DNA of 64,000 nt from Flavobacterium haoranii (GCF_009363055.1 NZ_CP045292.1:682001-746000), one strand, 5' to 3'. Shown: positions 27,273 to 38,182, numbered from the stretch's first letter. Translations and numbers: made by a program. Notes: generated by a model not told the origin, from the sequence alone.

Positions 27273-30104
27273 CTAAGATAATTCTTTTTTCAAAAACTGC
27301 GCTGTATAGCTCTTTTTATTTTTTATTACTTCTTCCGGAGTTCCCACTGCTACAACTTGTCCGCCGCCTTTTCCACCTTCGTAACCAATGTCAATAATAT
27401 GGTCGGCTAGTTTTACAACATCTAAATTATGTTCTATAATTAAAACAGTATTTCCTTTCTTAACCAATTTGTTAATCACTTCCATCAACACACGAATATC
27501 TTCAAAATGCAATCCTGTTGTAGGTTCGTCTAAAATGTAGAAAGTGTTACCAGTATCTTTTTTCGAAAGTTCGGTTGCCAATTTTACACGCTGTGCTTCA
27601 CCACCAGAAAGTGTCGTACTTTGTTGTCCCAAAGTAATATAACCCAATCCAACATCTTGAATGGTTTTTACTTTTCTGTAGATTTTAGGAATATTCTCAA
27701 AGAAATCAACCGCTTCATCAACCGTCATTTCTAATACATCAGAAATCGATTTTCCTTTGTAGCGAATTTCCAAAGTTTCTCTGTTAAAACGTTTGCCTTG
27801 ACACGTTTCACATTCTACATAAACATCTGGTAAGAAACTCATTTCAATTGTTCTCACTCCAGAACCTTCGCAGGTTTCACAACGTCCGCCTTTTACGTTA
27901 AAGCTAAAACGACCAGGTTTGTAACCACGAATTTGCGCTTCAGGTGTTTGGGTAAATAAACTTCTAATTTCAGAGAAAACATCAGTATACGTCGCAGGAT
28001 TACTTCTTGGTGTTCTACCAATCGGACTTTGGTCAATATCAATTACTTTATCAATGTGTTCTAAACCTTCAATTTTTTTGTATGGTTGTGGTTTTTTTAC
28101 CGCATTAAAGAAATGCGTATTCAAAATAGGATACAAGGTTTCATTAATCAATGTCGATTTTCCACTTCCCGAAACACCAGTAACACAAATTAGTTTTCCT
28201 AAAGGAAATTCTACCGAAACATTTTTTAAATTGTTGCCGCTTGCTCCTGAAAGCTTCAATATTTTTCCGTTTCCTTCACGACGCTTTTTTGGAACTTCAA
28301 TTTGCATTTTACCACTCATAAATTGAGCTGTAATGGTATTTTCTTTTAATAATTCTTTTGGTGTACCTTGACTGATGATTTTTCCACCAAAACGACCTGC
28401 TTTTGGTCCGATATCAATTACGTGGTCGGCACGTTCAATCATGTCTTTGTCGTGTTCCACTACAATAACTGAATTTCCAATATCGCGCAGACTTTCCAAC
28501 GATTTAATCAAACGTTCGTTATCGCGCTGGTGTAAACCAATACTAGGTTCGTCTAAAATATACAAAACACCAACTAACTGCGAACCAATTTGCGTAGCCA
28601 AACGAATACGTTGTGCCTCTCCACCCGAAAGTGATTTGGAACTTCTATTTAAGTTCAGATAATTTAAACCAACATCCAATAAAAACTGTAAACGAGCAGT
28701 AATTTCCTTTAAAATTTCAGTCGCAATGGCTTGTTGTTTGGTATCTAAATGTTGAGGTAAATCGGCAAACCAATCCGCTAGTTCAGCGATATCCATTTGT
28801 ACCAATTCGCCGATATTTCTGTCATTGATTTTGAAATACAAAGCCTCTTTACGTAAACGCGTTCCATGACAATCAGAACAATCGTTTTCATCCATAAACT
28901 CTTTTGCCCAACGTTTTATGCTTTGTGAATCGGCTTGTTCGTATTGATTTTTGATAAAGTTGGCAATACCTTCAAAATCGATTTTGTAATCTTTAGTAAT
29001 TCCCATAACCTTTGAAACCACCGAAAACTTTTCATTTCCACCATGTAAAATCATTTCCATAGCTTCTTGTGGAATCGTTTCAAGAGCATCGGTTATTTTA
29101 AAGTCGAATTTTTGTGCAATAATTTCCAATTGCTTAAAAATCCATGAGTTTTTATATTCTCCCAAAGGCGCAAAACCACCATTTTTAATCGATAATTTCG
29201 GATTTGGGATAATTTTATTCAGGTTGATTTCGTTAACCGTTCCTAAACCATTACAAGTGGGACAAGCACCTTTTGGCGAGTTGAACGAAAAGTTATTCGG
29301 TTCTGGGTTTGGATAAGAGATACCCGAACTTGGACACATTAAATTTCGACTGAAATAACGTACTTCGCCACTTTCTTGCTCAATAACCATCATGATATCA
29401 TCACCGTGATACATAGCGGTTTTAATGCTTTCAGTCAAGCGCTTATCTGTGTCCTCATCGCTCTTAATTAAAACTCGGTCTATGACCGTTTCGATATCGT
29501 GTGTTTTATAACGATCGACTTTCATGCCGTATTCCAAGTCACGGATTTCACCATCTACACGAACTTTTACAAAACCTTGCTTGGCAATTTGTTCAAATAA
29601 TTCACGATAATGTCCTTTACGTGAACGAATGACTGGTGCTAAAATATTAATTCTTTTGCCGTTAAAAGTATCTACAATCAATTCTTTAATTTGCTCATCA
29701 GAATACGAAACCATTTTTTCCCCCGTGTTGTAACTGTAAGCTTCGCCAGCACGAGCATACAACAAACGTAAGAAATCGTAAATCTCGGTAATCGTACCAA
29801 CGGTAGAACGCGGACTTTTACTTGTTGTTTTTTGTTCGATAGCAATTACAGGAGATAAACCATCAATTTTATCTACATCGGGGCGTTCTAAACCGCCCAA
29901 AAACTGACGCGCATAAGCAGAAAACGTTTCAATGTAGCGACGTTGACCTTCGGCATAAATGGTATCGAAAGCCAAAGAGGATTTACCAGAACCCGAAAGC
30001 CCTGTAATAACCACCAATTTCTCCCGCGGAATGGTAACGTCTATATTTTTAAGGTTATGCGCTCGAGCGCCAATAATTTCAATCGTTTCTTGTGTGTTGT
30101 TCAT
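27273..30104 (-). CDS. uvrA: excinuclease ABC subunit A
   Basis: 943 residues from ATG 30104 ([20 protein letters not shown]); a start 21 bp upstream is not needed. Two ABC ATPase halves are present: Walker A GLSGSGKS at about 35-42 and GVSGSGKST in the second half, with signatures [11 protein letters not shown] and [11 protein letters not shown]. Zinc-finger cysteines [16 protein letters not shown] and [16 protein letters not shown] are intact. It scans DNA for lesions in nucleotide excision repair with UvrB. It is monocistronic here. Confidence 0.97.
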   Translation of the reverse strand: MNNTQETIEIIGARAHNLKNIDVTIPREKLVVITGLSGSGKSSLAFDTIYAEGQRRYIETFSAYARQFLGGLERPDVDKIDGLSPVIAIEQKTTSKSPRSTVGTITEIYDFLRLLYARAGEAYSYNTGEKMVSYSDEQIKELIVDTFNGKRINILAPVIRSRKGHYRELFEQIAKQGFVKVRVDGEIRDLEYGMKVDRYKTHDIETVIDRVLIKSDEDTDKRLTESIKTAMYHGDDIMMVIEQESGEVRYFSRNLMCPSSGISYPNPEPNNFSFNSPKGACPTCNGLGTVNEINLNKIIPNPKLSIKNGGFAPLGEYKNSWIFKQLEIIAQKFDFKITDALETIPQEAMEMILHGGNEKFSVVSKVMGITKDYKIDFEGIANFIKNQYEQADSQSIKRWAKEFMDENDCSDCHGTRLRKEALYFKINDRNIGELVQMDIAELADWFADLPQHLDTKQQAIATEILKEITARLQFLLDVGLNYLNLNRSSKSLSGGEAQRIRLATQIGSQLVGVLYILDEPSIGLHQRDNERLIKSLESLRDIGNSVIVVEHDKDMIERADHVIDIGPKAGRFGGKIISQGTPKELLKENTITAQFMSGKMQIEVPKKRREGNGKILKLSGASGNNLKNVSVEFPLGKLICVTGVSGSGKSTLINETLYPILNTHFFNAVKKPQPYKKIEGLEHIDKVIDIDQSPIGRTPRSNPATYTDVFSEIRSLFTQTPEAQIRGYKPGRFSFNVKGGRCETCEGSGVRTIEMSFLPDVYVECETCQGKRFNRETLEIRYKGKSISDVLEMTVDEAVDFFENIPKIYRKVKTIQDVGLGYITLGQQSTTLSGGEAQRVKLATELSKKDTGNTFYILDEPTTGLHFEDIRVLMEVINKLVKKGNTVLIIEHNLDVVKLADHIIDIGYEGGKGGGQVVAVGTPEEVIKNKKSYTAQFLKKELS

Positions 30105-30384
30105 AGTTTTTTTGGCAAAGCGCAAAATTACAATTTTATAGAGAGAAATACTAACAGACTTATAGAGAATTGTATGTTAATAAATTCAGGAGCAGTCATA
30201 TTGTTTTCAAGACTTAACATAATCATTTCGTAAACCTGCAAGGTTTCCAAAACCTTGTAGGTTTAAAAAAGTATTGTTTAAAAGGTTAAAATTAGACCTA
30301 AATCACTATTTTTGAAATAAAATAGTTTGCTTGAAATGGTTTTTAAACAAACTGGTGTTTGTGTGTCATTTTGAAAAAAAGTAA
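30105..30384. repeat. intergenic region with a 33-bp imperfect palindrome
   Basis: AAACCTGCAAGGTTT (30232-30246) and AAACCTTGTAGGTTT (30250-30264) form an inverted repeat of two 15-bp arms with one mismatched pair and a tiny loop. Similar AACCTGCAAGGTTT elements are scattered between genes in Flavobacteria, as far as I recall. TATTTTTG at 30307-30314 could be the -7 box of the AraC gene. No coding frame was seen. Confidence 0.5.
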
Positions 30385-31254
30385 ATGAAAATATTCGACA
30401 ATTTTGTAGATTTTAATAAATACGTTGGATTAACCAAACCTTTCGATTTGAATATTGATGTCGGCGAATATCCTGCTTCAACGCTATTAAAATCTGAAGG
30501 AATTGGATTTGAATTTTACAGAATTTCATTTAAAACAAATTATTACAACCCTGAAATAAATAGAAGTAATACGCCTATTACAGCCATTTTTTTTAATAGT
30601 CCAGGGAATTTTTATGAATGGGATTTAGCCGAAAGTTTCGAGGGATTTTATCTTCATATATCAAAAGAAATAATTAACAAACATCGTTATTTATTTCAAA
30701 ATTATTTGGAATATGGAGAACACGAAGCTCTTTATTTAAAAGGGTCAGAGGAAAAAGAATTAATCAATATTTTTAAACTCATTATTAGCCATTATAAACA
30801 TAAACTTGAGGATTATGATGTTCTTATTTCATATGTAAACTTGTTGCTAAATCTTGTTGAATCTTTTTATAAAAGACAATTTAAAACAGAAACAAAAAAA
30901 TACAATCTTATTGTAAGTGAGTTTCAACAATTGCTAATGGAATACTACAACCAGCCTTTTGAAGGTGTACCAACTGTAAATTATTTTGCTCAAAAATTAA
31001 AACTTTCAGCCAATTATTTAGGTGATATTATTAAATCTTATACCAACAAATCTGCTATAGAAACTATTCACGAATTTGTCATAGATAAAGCTAAAGAAAA
31101 ACTTATGCAAACCAATTCTACAAGTGCTGAGGTAGCGTATGAACTTGGTTTTGAATATCCTAATTATTTTTCCAAATTATTCAAAAAGCAAACTAATGTA
31201 ACTCCGAAGCAATTTAAAACGCAACAAATTTTCATTGAAAAGTTGAATCAGTAA
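30385..31254 (+). CDS. AraC family transcriptional regulator
   Basis: 289 residues. The N-terminal half (FYRISFKTNYYNPEINRSNTPITAIFFNSPGNFYEW) resembles the cupin sensor of AraC proteins. The C-terminal pair of HTH motifs is clear: VNYFAQKLKLSANYLGDIIKS and SAEVAYELGFEYPNYFSKLFKKQTNVTPKQFK. It lies 84 bp before an alpha/beta hydrolase gene, its likely target. The inducer is unknown. Confidence 0.88.
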   Translation: MKIFDNFVDFNKYVGLTKPFDLNIDVGEYPASTLLKSEGIGFEFYRISFKTNYYNPEINRSNTPITAIFFNSPGNFYEWDLAESFEGFYLHISKEIINKHRYLFQNYLEYGEHEALYLKGSEEKELINIFKLIISHYKHKLEDYDVLISYVNLLLNLVESFYKRQFKTETKKYNLIVSEFQQLLMEYYNQPFEGVPTVNYFAQKLKLSANYLGDIIKSYTNKSAIETIHEFVIDKAKEKLMQTNSTSAEVAYELGFEYPNYFSKLFKKQTNVTPKQFKTQQIFIEKLNQ

Positions 31255-31338
31255 AATGTTTCCTTTTATTTAGTAAATCGTGTAATTCATTAATTTTGAA
31301 TTGGTATACTTTTGTAATAGATTTTAAAACAAAATAGT

Positions 31339-32261
31339 ATGACACAGCAAAAAATTAATTTCACAAACACAAATAACGGACTTACAATTTCTGCTTATTT
31401 AAACCTACCCGATAATTTTAATGAAAATGAAAAATATCCAGCAATTGTAGTAACACATCCTGGAGGTGGAGTAAAAGAACAAACTGCTGGAATTTATGCC
31501 AAAAAATTAGCTGAAAATGGTTTTGTTACAATTGCTTATGATGCATCTTTTCAAGGAGAAAGTTCTGGCACACCAAGACAATTAGAAAACCCTTATGTAA
31601 GAACAGAAGATGTAAGTGCAGTAATTGATTATTTCACAACACTTCCGTATGTGGATAATGAAAGAATAGGCGCACACGGAATTTGTGCAGGTGGAGGGTA
31701 TACTGTAAATGCAGCAATTAACGACAATAGAATTAAAGCTGTTTCTACAGTTAGTGCAGTAAATATTGGTGCTATGATGAATAGAGGTTGGCTTGGAGAC
31801 CAAGATCCTAAAAATGCTGTTGCTTGGTTAGATTATGGCGCAAATGCAAGAACCTTAGAAGCAAATGGTTCAGAAGTAACAATGATGCCCATGGCTCCAT
31901 TGAATAAAGAAGATACACCGTATGTAGATTTACAAGAAGCTTGGGAATATTATCATACAGATAGAGCGCAATGTGCCACTTCTCCAGGTGTTGGAACTGC
32001 AAGAAGTTTAACGCAATTGGTTACTTATGATGCTTATAATTTTGCAGAGTATTATTTAACACAACCTTTATTACTGATTGTTGGAAGTGTAGCAGAATCT
32101 ATGTGGATGAGTGATGATTTGATGAAAAGAGCTTGTACTGAAAAAAGAAAAAATATGTTGTTGAAGGAGCAAATCATATGAAATTATATGATATTCCTGA
32201 ATATGTTGATGAAGCCGTTTCTCAAATAGTTCCATTTTTTAAAGAGCATTTAAAAGCATAA
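31339..32261 (+). CDS. alpha/beta hydrolase (dienelactone-hydrolase-like), frameshifted near its end
   Basis: VVTHPGGGVKEQ, AYDASFQGESSGTPR and DVSAVIDYFTTLPYVD are typical. The nucleophile elbow GICAGGG has Cys116 instead of Ser, as in dienelactone hydrolases. The first frame ends KKEQII at 32181, but the true C-terminus continues in another frame: YVVEGANHMKLYDIPEYVDEA and FFKEHLKA, stop at 32261, including the catalytic His in GANHM. One extra A in the A6 tract near 32153 restores a full-length protein of about 307 residues. TACTTTTG at 31307-31314 may be the -7 box. It is probably regulated by the AraC protein upstream. Confidence 0.82.
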
Positions 32262-32283
32262 ATCTGTAAATAAATTATAACTT

Positions 32284-32311
32284 AATAGCCGAAAAATTCG
32301 GCTATTTTAAT
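32284..32311 (+). terminator. hairpin terminator after the hydrolase gene
   Basis: AATAGCCGAA (32284-32293) and TTCGGCTATT (32297-32306) form a perfect 10-bp stem with loop AAA, followed by a T-rich stretch. Confidence 0.7.
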
Positions 32312-32321
32312 TATCTATTAA

Positions 32322-32443
32322 ATGAAAAAAGAACGCTTTGAAGCGCTAACAAATGCAGTAATGGCTATGTGTATTAACTGACATGGTTTAGGTAATGAAT
32401 TACCAGATTTAAATATTGACACAGTTTATTTTAAAGTACCATA
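32322..32443 (+). pseudogene. short gene remnant, TMEM175/DUF1211-like start
   Basis: An ATG at 32322 gives MKKERFEALTNAVMAMCIN and a stop at 32381. The start resembles the first helix of TMEM175-type (DUF1211) potassium channels, which begin with a basic stretch, EA(L/F)xDAV and a hydrophobic run. A further open stretch (GNELPDLNIDTVYFKVP) ends at 32443. The rest of any such gene is missing, so this is a deletion remnant at best. Confidence 0.35.
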
Positions 32444-32449
32444 ACAAAC

Positions 32450-32893
32450 TTAACTCATCGCTGGCTCGTAACTCACAATCGCTTCGCGTAACCAATCAGG
32501 AATTTCAATAGATTTTCCTATTGTTGTGTCAATTAAAACCTGAACGCTTTTTCCTTTGGCGTGAATCACTTCGTTATTTTCTTTATCGAAACTGGTAATT
32601 AAATATTCAATTTCAAAGCTTTTTGAACCTAAGGCTGATGTTCTAATTTTTATCGTAGGTTTATTTGCGGTTAATTTTAATTCTTTAAAATAATCGCATT
32701 CAATGTGCGCAATTACAAACATATTTTTGGTCCAATCCCATTGCGGACAAGCAGTTGGCATATAATACCCACGACCAATTTGAAAATACTCGAAATAATA
32801 CACATTATTTACGTGATTTAAAGGATCTAAATCGTTCCAACGGATGCTTAATGGCATTGAAAATTTGAAATCGTTTATATGTATTGTACTCAT
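32450..32893 (-). CDS. acyl-CoA thioesterase, 4HBT hotdog fold
   Basis: 147 residues. IRWNDLDPLNHVNNVYYFEYFQIGR is the hotdog-fold signature with the catalytic Asp (DLDPLNHVNN); EIEYLITSFDKENNEVIHAKGKSVQVLID forms the later strands. Members hydrolyse acyl-CoA in the cytosol (YbgC/FadM-like); the chain length is unknown. It is 20 bp upstream of nothing on its strand but follows the CLC gene closely, so it is probably the second gene of that transcript. Confidence 0.85.
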   Translation of the reverse strand: MSTIHINDFKFSMPLSIRWNDLDPLNHVNNVYYFEYFQIGRGYYMPTACPQWDWTKNMFVIAHIECDYFKELKLTANKPTIKIRTSALGSKSFEIEYLITSFDKENNEVIHAKGKSVQVLIDTTIGKSIEIPDWLREAIVSYEPAMS

Positions 32894-32913
32894 AATTTTA
32901 ATATTTATTTTTT

Positions 32914-34731
32914 TTATTCAATCGTCATGGAAATTAATTTCTTCCTATATTCTTCTAAAATGTGGTATTTTGAAATAAAACCAATAAACTTGCCTTCTTT
33001 TAAAACAGGTAATAAAGTAGTTTGACTGTTTTCAAACTTTTCCATTATCATATCTGCGGTTTCATCATATAAAATGATTTCTTTGGGCGAACGGATAATT
33101 TCTTTAACCGATGTATGTTTTACTTGAAATGGCGATAATATAATGGGACGAATTTCATTTAAACGAATGACCCCCATGAGTTGGTTGTTTTCATCTAAAA
33201 CAGGAATTAAAATTTGACTTGTTGTTTTAATAACTTCTAAAAGTTCTTCTAAATTATCCGACTCTTTAATACTTCTAATATCAGTTGTAATTAATTTAGA
33301 AACTTCAATACTAATTAAAAGGTTTTTATCTCTATTATCTGTAAATACATCGCCTTTATCGGCCAAATCTTTAATGTCGAATGAATGTATTTCGAATCTC
33401 TTAGAAATGGCAAAACTGATAGAAGAAACAATCATTAACGGAATCATTAAATTATAACCACTAGTAATTTCGGCAATAAGGAATATAGCAGTTAAAGGAG
33501 CGTGAAATAATCCGCTCAAAATACCAGCCATTCCTACTAATGTAAAATTACTTACCGATAAATCTTTATCAATTCCAGTTAGGTTTAAAAACTTGGCAAC
33601 CACAAATCCTAAATAAGAACCCACAAAAAGGGAAGGAGCAAAGTTTCCTCCATTTCCTCCAGAACCTAAAGTTAATCCGGTAGCATAAACTTTAACCATC
33701 ATAGTTACTCCAACAAAAGCTAACAAAACCCATGGGTTATTTTTGAAACCACTAGCTAATGTATTGTCAAGTATATTTTCGGGATTATTATTAGCTAATA
33801 CTTTAATACTTTCATATCCTTCACCAAATAATGTTGGAAAGAAGAAAATTAAAACAGCTAATAAAACGGCTCCAATTAATGCTTTTCTATAAGCACCTTT
33901 CTTTTTATGAAACCATTTTTCGATACTTCTAAAAGTTCGTGCATAATTAATAGAAACAAAACCAGAAAGAATTCCAAGAATAATATAATAAGGAATATTA
34001 TGATAATCAAAAGCTTCACCTTCTTTGAAGTTTAATAAAATATCTTCGTTTAAAACAATTGCAGAAACCAGAGAACCTGTCGCAGCACTAATCATAATAG
34101 GGATAAATGCTGTAATACTTATTTCTACTAAAACCACTTCGATAGCAAATAAAACACCGGCAATAGGTGCATTAAACGCTGCTGCAATTCCGGCAGCTAC
34201 ACCACAAGCTAAAAGTAACGTTCTGTCTTTATAACTTAAACGATAATTTTGAGCAAAATTACTTCCGAAAGCAGCACCCGTAATAGTAATTGGTGATTCT
34301 AAACCCGCACTTCCTCCCATACCAACAGTAAACGAACTCGTAATTATTTGAGAATACATTTGTTTGCGTGGCATAATTCCGTTTTTCTTAGCCACAGCAT
34401 TCATAATTTGAGCGGTACCTTTTTGAATAGAACCGTCTAAAACTTTTTTTACAATGAAAACTGTTAATAAGATTCCAATAATTGGGAAGGTACTATTAGA
34501 ATAAGGTAAATGTAAAAAACCGTCTAAATATTGAGCAAACTTATAAACCCAATGCGCAAATGTTTTTAAAACAATTACAGCTAAAGCAGATGAAATACCA
34601 ACAAGAACACAAGACAAGTAAATAAATTGTCTTGGAGAAATTAAAGATTTTACCACAAATAAAAGACGTTCAAGACGTCTAAAGTTGCGCGTAATAAAAT
34701 GTTTTAATTTTTGCGAAGCTGTTCTAGGCAT
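32914..34731 (-). CDS. CLC-family chloride channel/antiporter with CBS pair
   Basis: 605 residues, with 10-12 hydrophobic segments in the first 430. GMGGSAGLESP holds the gating Glu (canonical GREGP), AFNAPIAGVLFAIEVVL is the re-entrant signature, and LGSGGNGGNFAPSLFVGSYLG forms part of the anion site. Two CBS domains occupy about 465-600 (VLDENNQLMGVIRLNE; LLPVLKEGKFIGFISK). ClcA-like proteins exchange chloride for protons at the inner membrane; the gating Glu suggests an antiporter. It lies upstream of the thioesterase gene, 20 bp apart. Confidence 0.92.
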   Translation of the reverse strand: MPRTASQKLKHFITRNFRRLERLLFVVKSLISPRQFIYLSCVLVGISSALAVIVLKTFAHWVYKFAQYLDGFLHLPYSNSTFPIIGILLTVFIVKKVLDGSIQKGTAQIMNAVAKKNGIMPRKQMYSQIITSSFTVGMGGSAGLESPITITGAAFGSNFAQNYRLSYKDRTLLLACGVAAGIAAAFNAPIAGVLFAIEVVLVEISITAFIPIMISAATGSLVSAIVLNEDILLNFKEGEAFDYHNIPYYIILGILSGFVSINYARTFRSIEKWFHKKKGAYRKALIGAVLLAVLIFFFPTLFGEGYESIKVLANNNPENILDNTLASGFKNNPWVLLAFVGVTMMVKVYATGLTLGSGGNGGNFAPSLFVGSYLGFVVAKFLNLTGIDKDLSVSNFTLVGMAGILSGLFHAPLTAIFLIAEITSGYNLMIPLMIVSSISFAISKRFEIHSFDIKDLADKGDVFTDNRDKNLLISIEVSKLITTDIRSIKESDNLEELLEVIKTTSQILIPVLDENNQLMGVIRLNEIRPIILSPFQVKHTSVKEIIRSPKEIILYDETADMIMEKFENSQTTLLPVLKEGKFIGFISKYHILEEYRKKLISMTIE

Positions 34732-34774
34732 TGTTTAATTTGGATGTGCTACAAAGGTACTTTTTATTACATTT

Positions 34775-35365
34775 TTACCCAAGTTCTTTTAGTTTTTCTT
34801 TACACATAAACTCAATTTCTTTCATAAAATCGAAAAATTCAGCTTCAAACTCGTTGTAAAATTCATTTAATTCAAAAATTGCGGCTTTACTTAAATCTAC
34901 TTTAAACTTAATGCGATGACTCATTTGCCACAAAATTCTTTCAATTCCAGATATAGTTTGATAAGAGTTTAACCAATTTTGTTCAATTAAATAAGGAACT
35001 ATTTTTTTGGTTTTTTCGGGTAAAGTATCAAAGTTTTCTACCAATATTTTATAGAAATCATCAATAAAATAATCAAGCGGAATTGAAGAAAAGTTCTTCC
35101 AATTTTTAGCTAAGAAATGATCGTATAAAACATCCATAATAACACCTGAGTAATGTCCGTAATTTTCGTGTAAACGATGTTTACTTTGGCGATAAATTTC
35201 ATTTGCATCAGTAAAACTATCAATAGCTCTATGTAGTAAAATACCTTTACGCAAATCATCGGGATAATTTAAATAATCATTTCCTTTAACACTATCTGCC
35301 ATGAAATTGCCTACTTTTAATAAGTTATTTTCTCCCGATAAATAAATGTGAGCTAAATAATTCAT
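34775..35365 (-). CDS. acyl carrier protein phosphodiesterase (AcpH family)
   Basis: 196 residues. MNYLAHIYLSG, GNFMADSVKGNDY, LHRAIDSFTDANEIYRQSKHRLHENYGHYSGVIMDVLYDHFLA are the conserved HD-like metal-binding helices of AcpH (DUF479). The enzyme removes 4'-phosphopantetheine from holo-ACP. It lies 43 bp upstream of the CLC gene's start on the same strand. Confidence 0.88.
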   Translation of the reverse strand: MNYLAHIYLSGENNLLKVGNFMADSVKGNDYLNYPDDLRKGILLHRAIDSFTDANEIYRQSKHRLHENYGHYSGVIMDVLYDHFLAKNWKNFSSIPLDYFIDDFYKILVENFDTLPEKTKKIVPYLIEQNWLNSYQTISGIERILWQMSHRIKFKVDLSKAAIFELNEFYNEFEAEFFDFMKEIEFMCKEKLKELG

Positions 35366-35416
35366 GTAATGACTTATGAGGTTTAAGACCTAAATATAAG
35401 TATTTTCTTTTAAAGT

Positions 35417-36640
35417 TTAGTTTTTTGAGTTTTTCAATTCAATCCATTTGCTCATAAACTTAGTACTTTGCAAAGATTGATGTTGGAAAACGTGACCTAA
35501 AAAATTTTCTTGACGATGCTTTTGTAAGTTACTTAATAAATAATCAATTTTTTCAGCAAACTCAACTCTAAATAAATCTGTTTTAAATTTATTTTCTAGA
35601 ATTAAAAACCCATTTTGTTGAGCTTCATTCCAAAAGGTTTCATTTGTATATAACTGAATGGCATTTTCAACAAAATCTTTTTCACTATCTGTTATACATC
35701 CATTCCAAGAATTATTAAACTGCATTCCTTCGGCACCTATTGTTGAAGTTACTGTAGGTAAACCAAATTGCATACTTTCGAATAATTTTCCTTTTAAGCC
35801 CGCACCAAAAGGAATTGGGGCTAATAAAACCCGAGCTTTTGTAAAAACATCACGAACTGAACTTGCTCTACCTTTTACTAAAAAACCTTCTTTTAAATTG
35901 TGTAATTGCATTACTTTATCGCTAGCATAAGCACCATAAATATGCATTTCGGCATCTGGAAGTTCTTTTTTAATTGATTTCCAAAGTTTTTTTAGCTGTA
36001 AAACGGTTTGCCAATTGGGTTCATGAAAAAAATTGCCGATGCTTACAAAGTGTTTTCTTTCTGAAAAATGGGGTTGATTTGTATGGATTTCTTCAATTAA
36101 AAAAGGTAAATATTGTAGAAGTGAACGATCTATTTTAAAGGTTTTAGTCAATAATTCCATTTCATATTCTGAAATTATCAAACTCAAATCACATCGATAA
36201 ATACTTGCTAATTCTCTTTTAAATGTATCCGATAAGTAATCTTCAAAAGATAATGTTCTATTTTGTTTAAAAGCAATTTCTCGTGCTTTGCGGAGAAAAT
36301 GCAAATCTTCAGTATCTAAAATTGTTAGCGCATTTGGACAAGTTTCAGTAACGCGCCAACCATATTGTTCTTCTGTCATAAAACGATCATAAAGCACAAC
36401 ATGTGGGTTTAATTCAGAAATTTGATGATTAAAACAATCACTATTTAATGTTATAGTTGCAGTAGTAATTGGTAACTTATCTAAATTATAAGAATACTCA
36501 GTTTTACTTGCCGAACACAAAAATGTAATCTTAAAGTTTTGTTTTTGAAACAAATCAATTAATTGCAACATTCTACTACCAGCAGCAGTTGAATTTGGCT
36601 CGGGCCAAACTGTTCCAATGATTACAAGATGTTTTTGCAT
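35417..36640 (-). CDS. glycosyltransferase, GT-B fold
   Basis: 407 residues. The N-terminal Rossmann domain starts HLVIIGTVWPEPNSTAAGSRM; the second has FVSIGNFFHEPNWQTVLQLKKLW, HIYGAYASDK, VKGRASSVRDVF, and the donor-binding APIPFGAGLKGKLFESMQFGLPTVTS ending in TIGAEGM. This resembles GT4-type enzymes. Donor and acceptor cannot be told, and no polysaccharide cluster surrounds it. It is cytosolic or peripheral. Confidence 0.85.
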   Translation of the reverse strand: MQKHLVIIGTVWPEPNSTAAGSRMLQLIDLFQKQNFKITFLCSASKTEYSYNLDKLPITTATITLNSDCFNHQISELNPHVVLYDRFMTEEQYGWRVTETCPNALTILDTEDLHFLRKAREIAFKQNRTLSFEDYLSDTFKRELASIYRCDLSLIISEYEMELLTKTFKIDRSLLQYLPFLIEEIHTNQPHFSERKHFVSIGNFFHEPNWQTVLQLKKLWKSIKKELPDAEMHIYGAYASDKVMQLHNLKEGFLVKGRASSVRDVFTKARVLLAPIPFGAGLKGKLFESMQFGLPTVTSTIGAEGMQFNNSWNGCITDSEKDFVENAIQLYTNETFWNEAQQNGFLILENKFKTDLFRVEFAEKIDYLLSNLQKHRQENFLGHVFQHQSLQSTKFMSKWIELKNSKN

Positions 36641-37088
36641 ATTACAAATATAGAATTAAAGTTTAATTTTTAGGTTTTGCATTAGTTTAAACAATGCGAA
36701 GCATTGTACTCTTTTACGCAGAATAGTCTGAAAAAGCTCTGAAATTCAGGACAAAGTCCGCAGAGTTTTTCAGATGGTTTTAATCGAAGATTAAAAATTC
36801 CTCGTAAAAGTGTCCTTTCTTTTGGTTCGTTTTCTTTGGACAAGCAAAGAAAATGAATGTAAAAAGGCAAAATTGTTAATAAAATGTTGACTTTTAAATT
36901 TTATTTCGTTCTTGATTAGGCATATTAAATCTTAATTTTAACCTAAATTCAGTTTGAAAACTGAATCGACTATTTTGATAAATTTAATCAAAATGTCGAG
37001 GTTAACCTAGACAAAATCTTCGATTTTCGTCTACTCTTGAGCAAAATACGCTAATGCGTATTTTGGGTTTAAACTATATATTTTTATT
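36641..37088. other. intergenic region with a repeat-like segment and five inverted repeats before guaC
   Basis: The left part (36682-36870) reads on the minus strand as KENEPKERT-like text seen in dispersed intergenic repeats of Flavobacteria; I do not call it a gene. The right part holds five inverted repeats in 120 bp: ATTCAGTTT/AAACTGAAT (36947-36966), a bulged 12-bp stem (36967-36998), AGGTTAACCT (36999-37008), AAAATC/GATTTT (37013-37027), and CAAAATACGC/GCGTATTTTG (37042-37065). The last ends 23 bp before guaC. Confidence 0.5.
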
Positions 37089-38129
37089 ATGAGAATAGAA
37101 AGCGATTTAAAATTAGGTTTTAAAGATGTTATGTTTCGTCCGAAACGTTCCACATTAAAAAGTCGTTCACAAGTAGATTTAGAGCGCGAATACAAATTTT
37201 TACACAGTCCGTTTAAATGGAAAGGAATCCCGATTATGGGAGCCAATATGGATACTGTGGGAACTTTTGAAATGGCACTTTCTTTAGCTCAAAAACAATT
37301 ATTTACAGCGGTTCATAAACATTACACGGTTGAAGAATGGAAGTTTTTTATGAATACTGCTCCTAGCGACATTATCAATTATATTGCAGTAAGTACAGGA
37401 ACAGGTAAAAAAGATATTGAAAAAGTCTTAGAAATTTTTAAGCAAAACCCTGAATTACAATTTTTATGTATTGATGTGGCGAATGGTTATTCGGAACATT
37501 TTGTAGATTTTGTAAAAAAAATGCGTGGTTATTTACCTGAAAAAGTAATTATTGCGGGTAACGTAGTTACTGGAGAAATGGTAGAAGAATTGTTGCTTTC
37601 GGGCGCTGATATTGTAAAAGTAGGTATTGGTCCTGGTTCTGTTTGTACGACTCGAGTTAAAACAGGTGTTGGTTATCCACAATTATCGGCAATTATTGAA
37701 TGTGCTGATGCAGCGCATGGATTAGGCGGACACATTATTAGTGATGGCGGTTGTAGCGTTCCCGGTGATGTAGCCAAAGCTTTTGGTGCTGGTGCCGATT
37801 TTGTAATGTTGGGCGGTATGCTTGCCGGTCATGACGAAAGTGGAGGAGAGCTGATAGAGAAAAACGATGAGAAATATAAATTTTTTTATGGCATGAGTTC
37901 AAGTACTGCTATGACGAAACATGTTGGTGGAGTAGCAGAGTATAGAGCAAGTGAAGGTAAAACGGTTCAAGTTCCTTATCGTGGTCCTGTCGAAGATACG
38001 GTTTTGGATATTCTAGGCGGTTTGAGAAGTACTTGTACCTATGTGGGTGCGGCTCAATTAAGAGAATTATCAAAACGAACCACTTTCATTAGAGTTACTG
38101 AACAAGAGAATCGAGTTTTTACGAAGTAA
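37089..38129 (+). CDS. guaC: GMP reductase
   Basis: 346 residues, the length of E. coli GuaC rather than the CBS-bearing IMP dehydrogenase. [16 protein letters not shown] and [13 protein letters not shown] fit the TIM barrel. [20 protein letters not shown] puts the catalytic Cys at residue 186, as in E. coli. [32 protein letters not shown] is the family C-terminal signature. It reduces GMP to IMP with NADPH for purine interconversion. It stands alone, behind a leader full of inverted repeats. Confidence 0.93.
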   Translation: MRIESDLKLGFKDVMFRPKRSTLKSRSQVDLEREYKFLHSPFKWKGIPIMGANMDTVGTFEMALSLAQKQLFTAVHKHYTVEEWKFFMNTAPSDIINYIAVSTGTGKKDIEKVLEIFKQNPELQFLCIDVANGYSEHFVDFVKKMRGYLPEKVIIAGNVVTGEMVEELLLSGADIVKVGIGPGSVCTTRVKTGVGYPQLSAIIECADAAHGLGGHIISDGGCSVPGDVAKAFGAGADFVMLGGMLAGHDESGGELIEKNDEKYKFFYGMSSSTAMTKHVGGVAEYRASEGKTVQVPYRGPVEDTVLDILGGLRSTCTYVGAAQLRELSKRTTFIRVTEQENRVFTK

Positions 38130-38179
38130 GTAAAAAGTAAAAAGTAAAAAGTAATTTTGCACTAACCACTAACCACTAA
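38128..38179. repeat. two heptanucleotide tandem repeats
   Basis: GTAAAAA is repeated three times after the guaC stop (38130-38153), then CACTAAC/CACTAAA three times (about 38159-38179), ending just before the Nudix start codon. Both have a 7-bp period, although the units differ. Confidence 0.75.
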
Positions 38180-38182
38180 AAA

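Noticed and set aside
36682..36870. 62-codon minus-strand frame with KENEPKERT
   Set aside because: This text is typical of intergenic repeat DNA in Flavobacteria and has no domain-like features.
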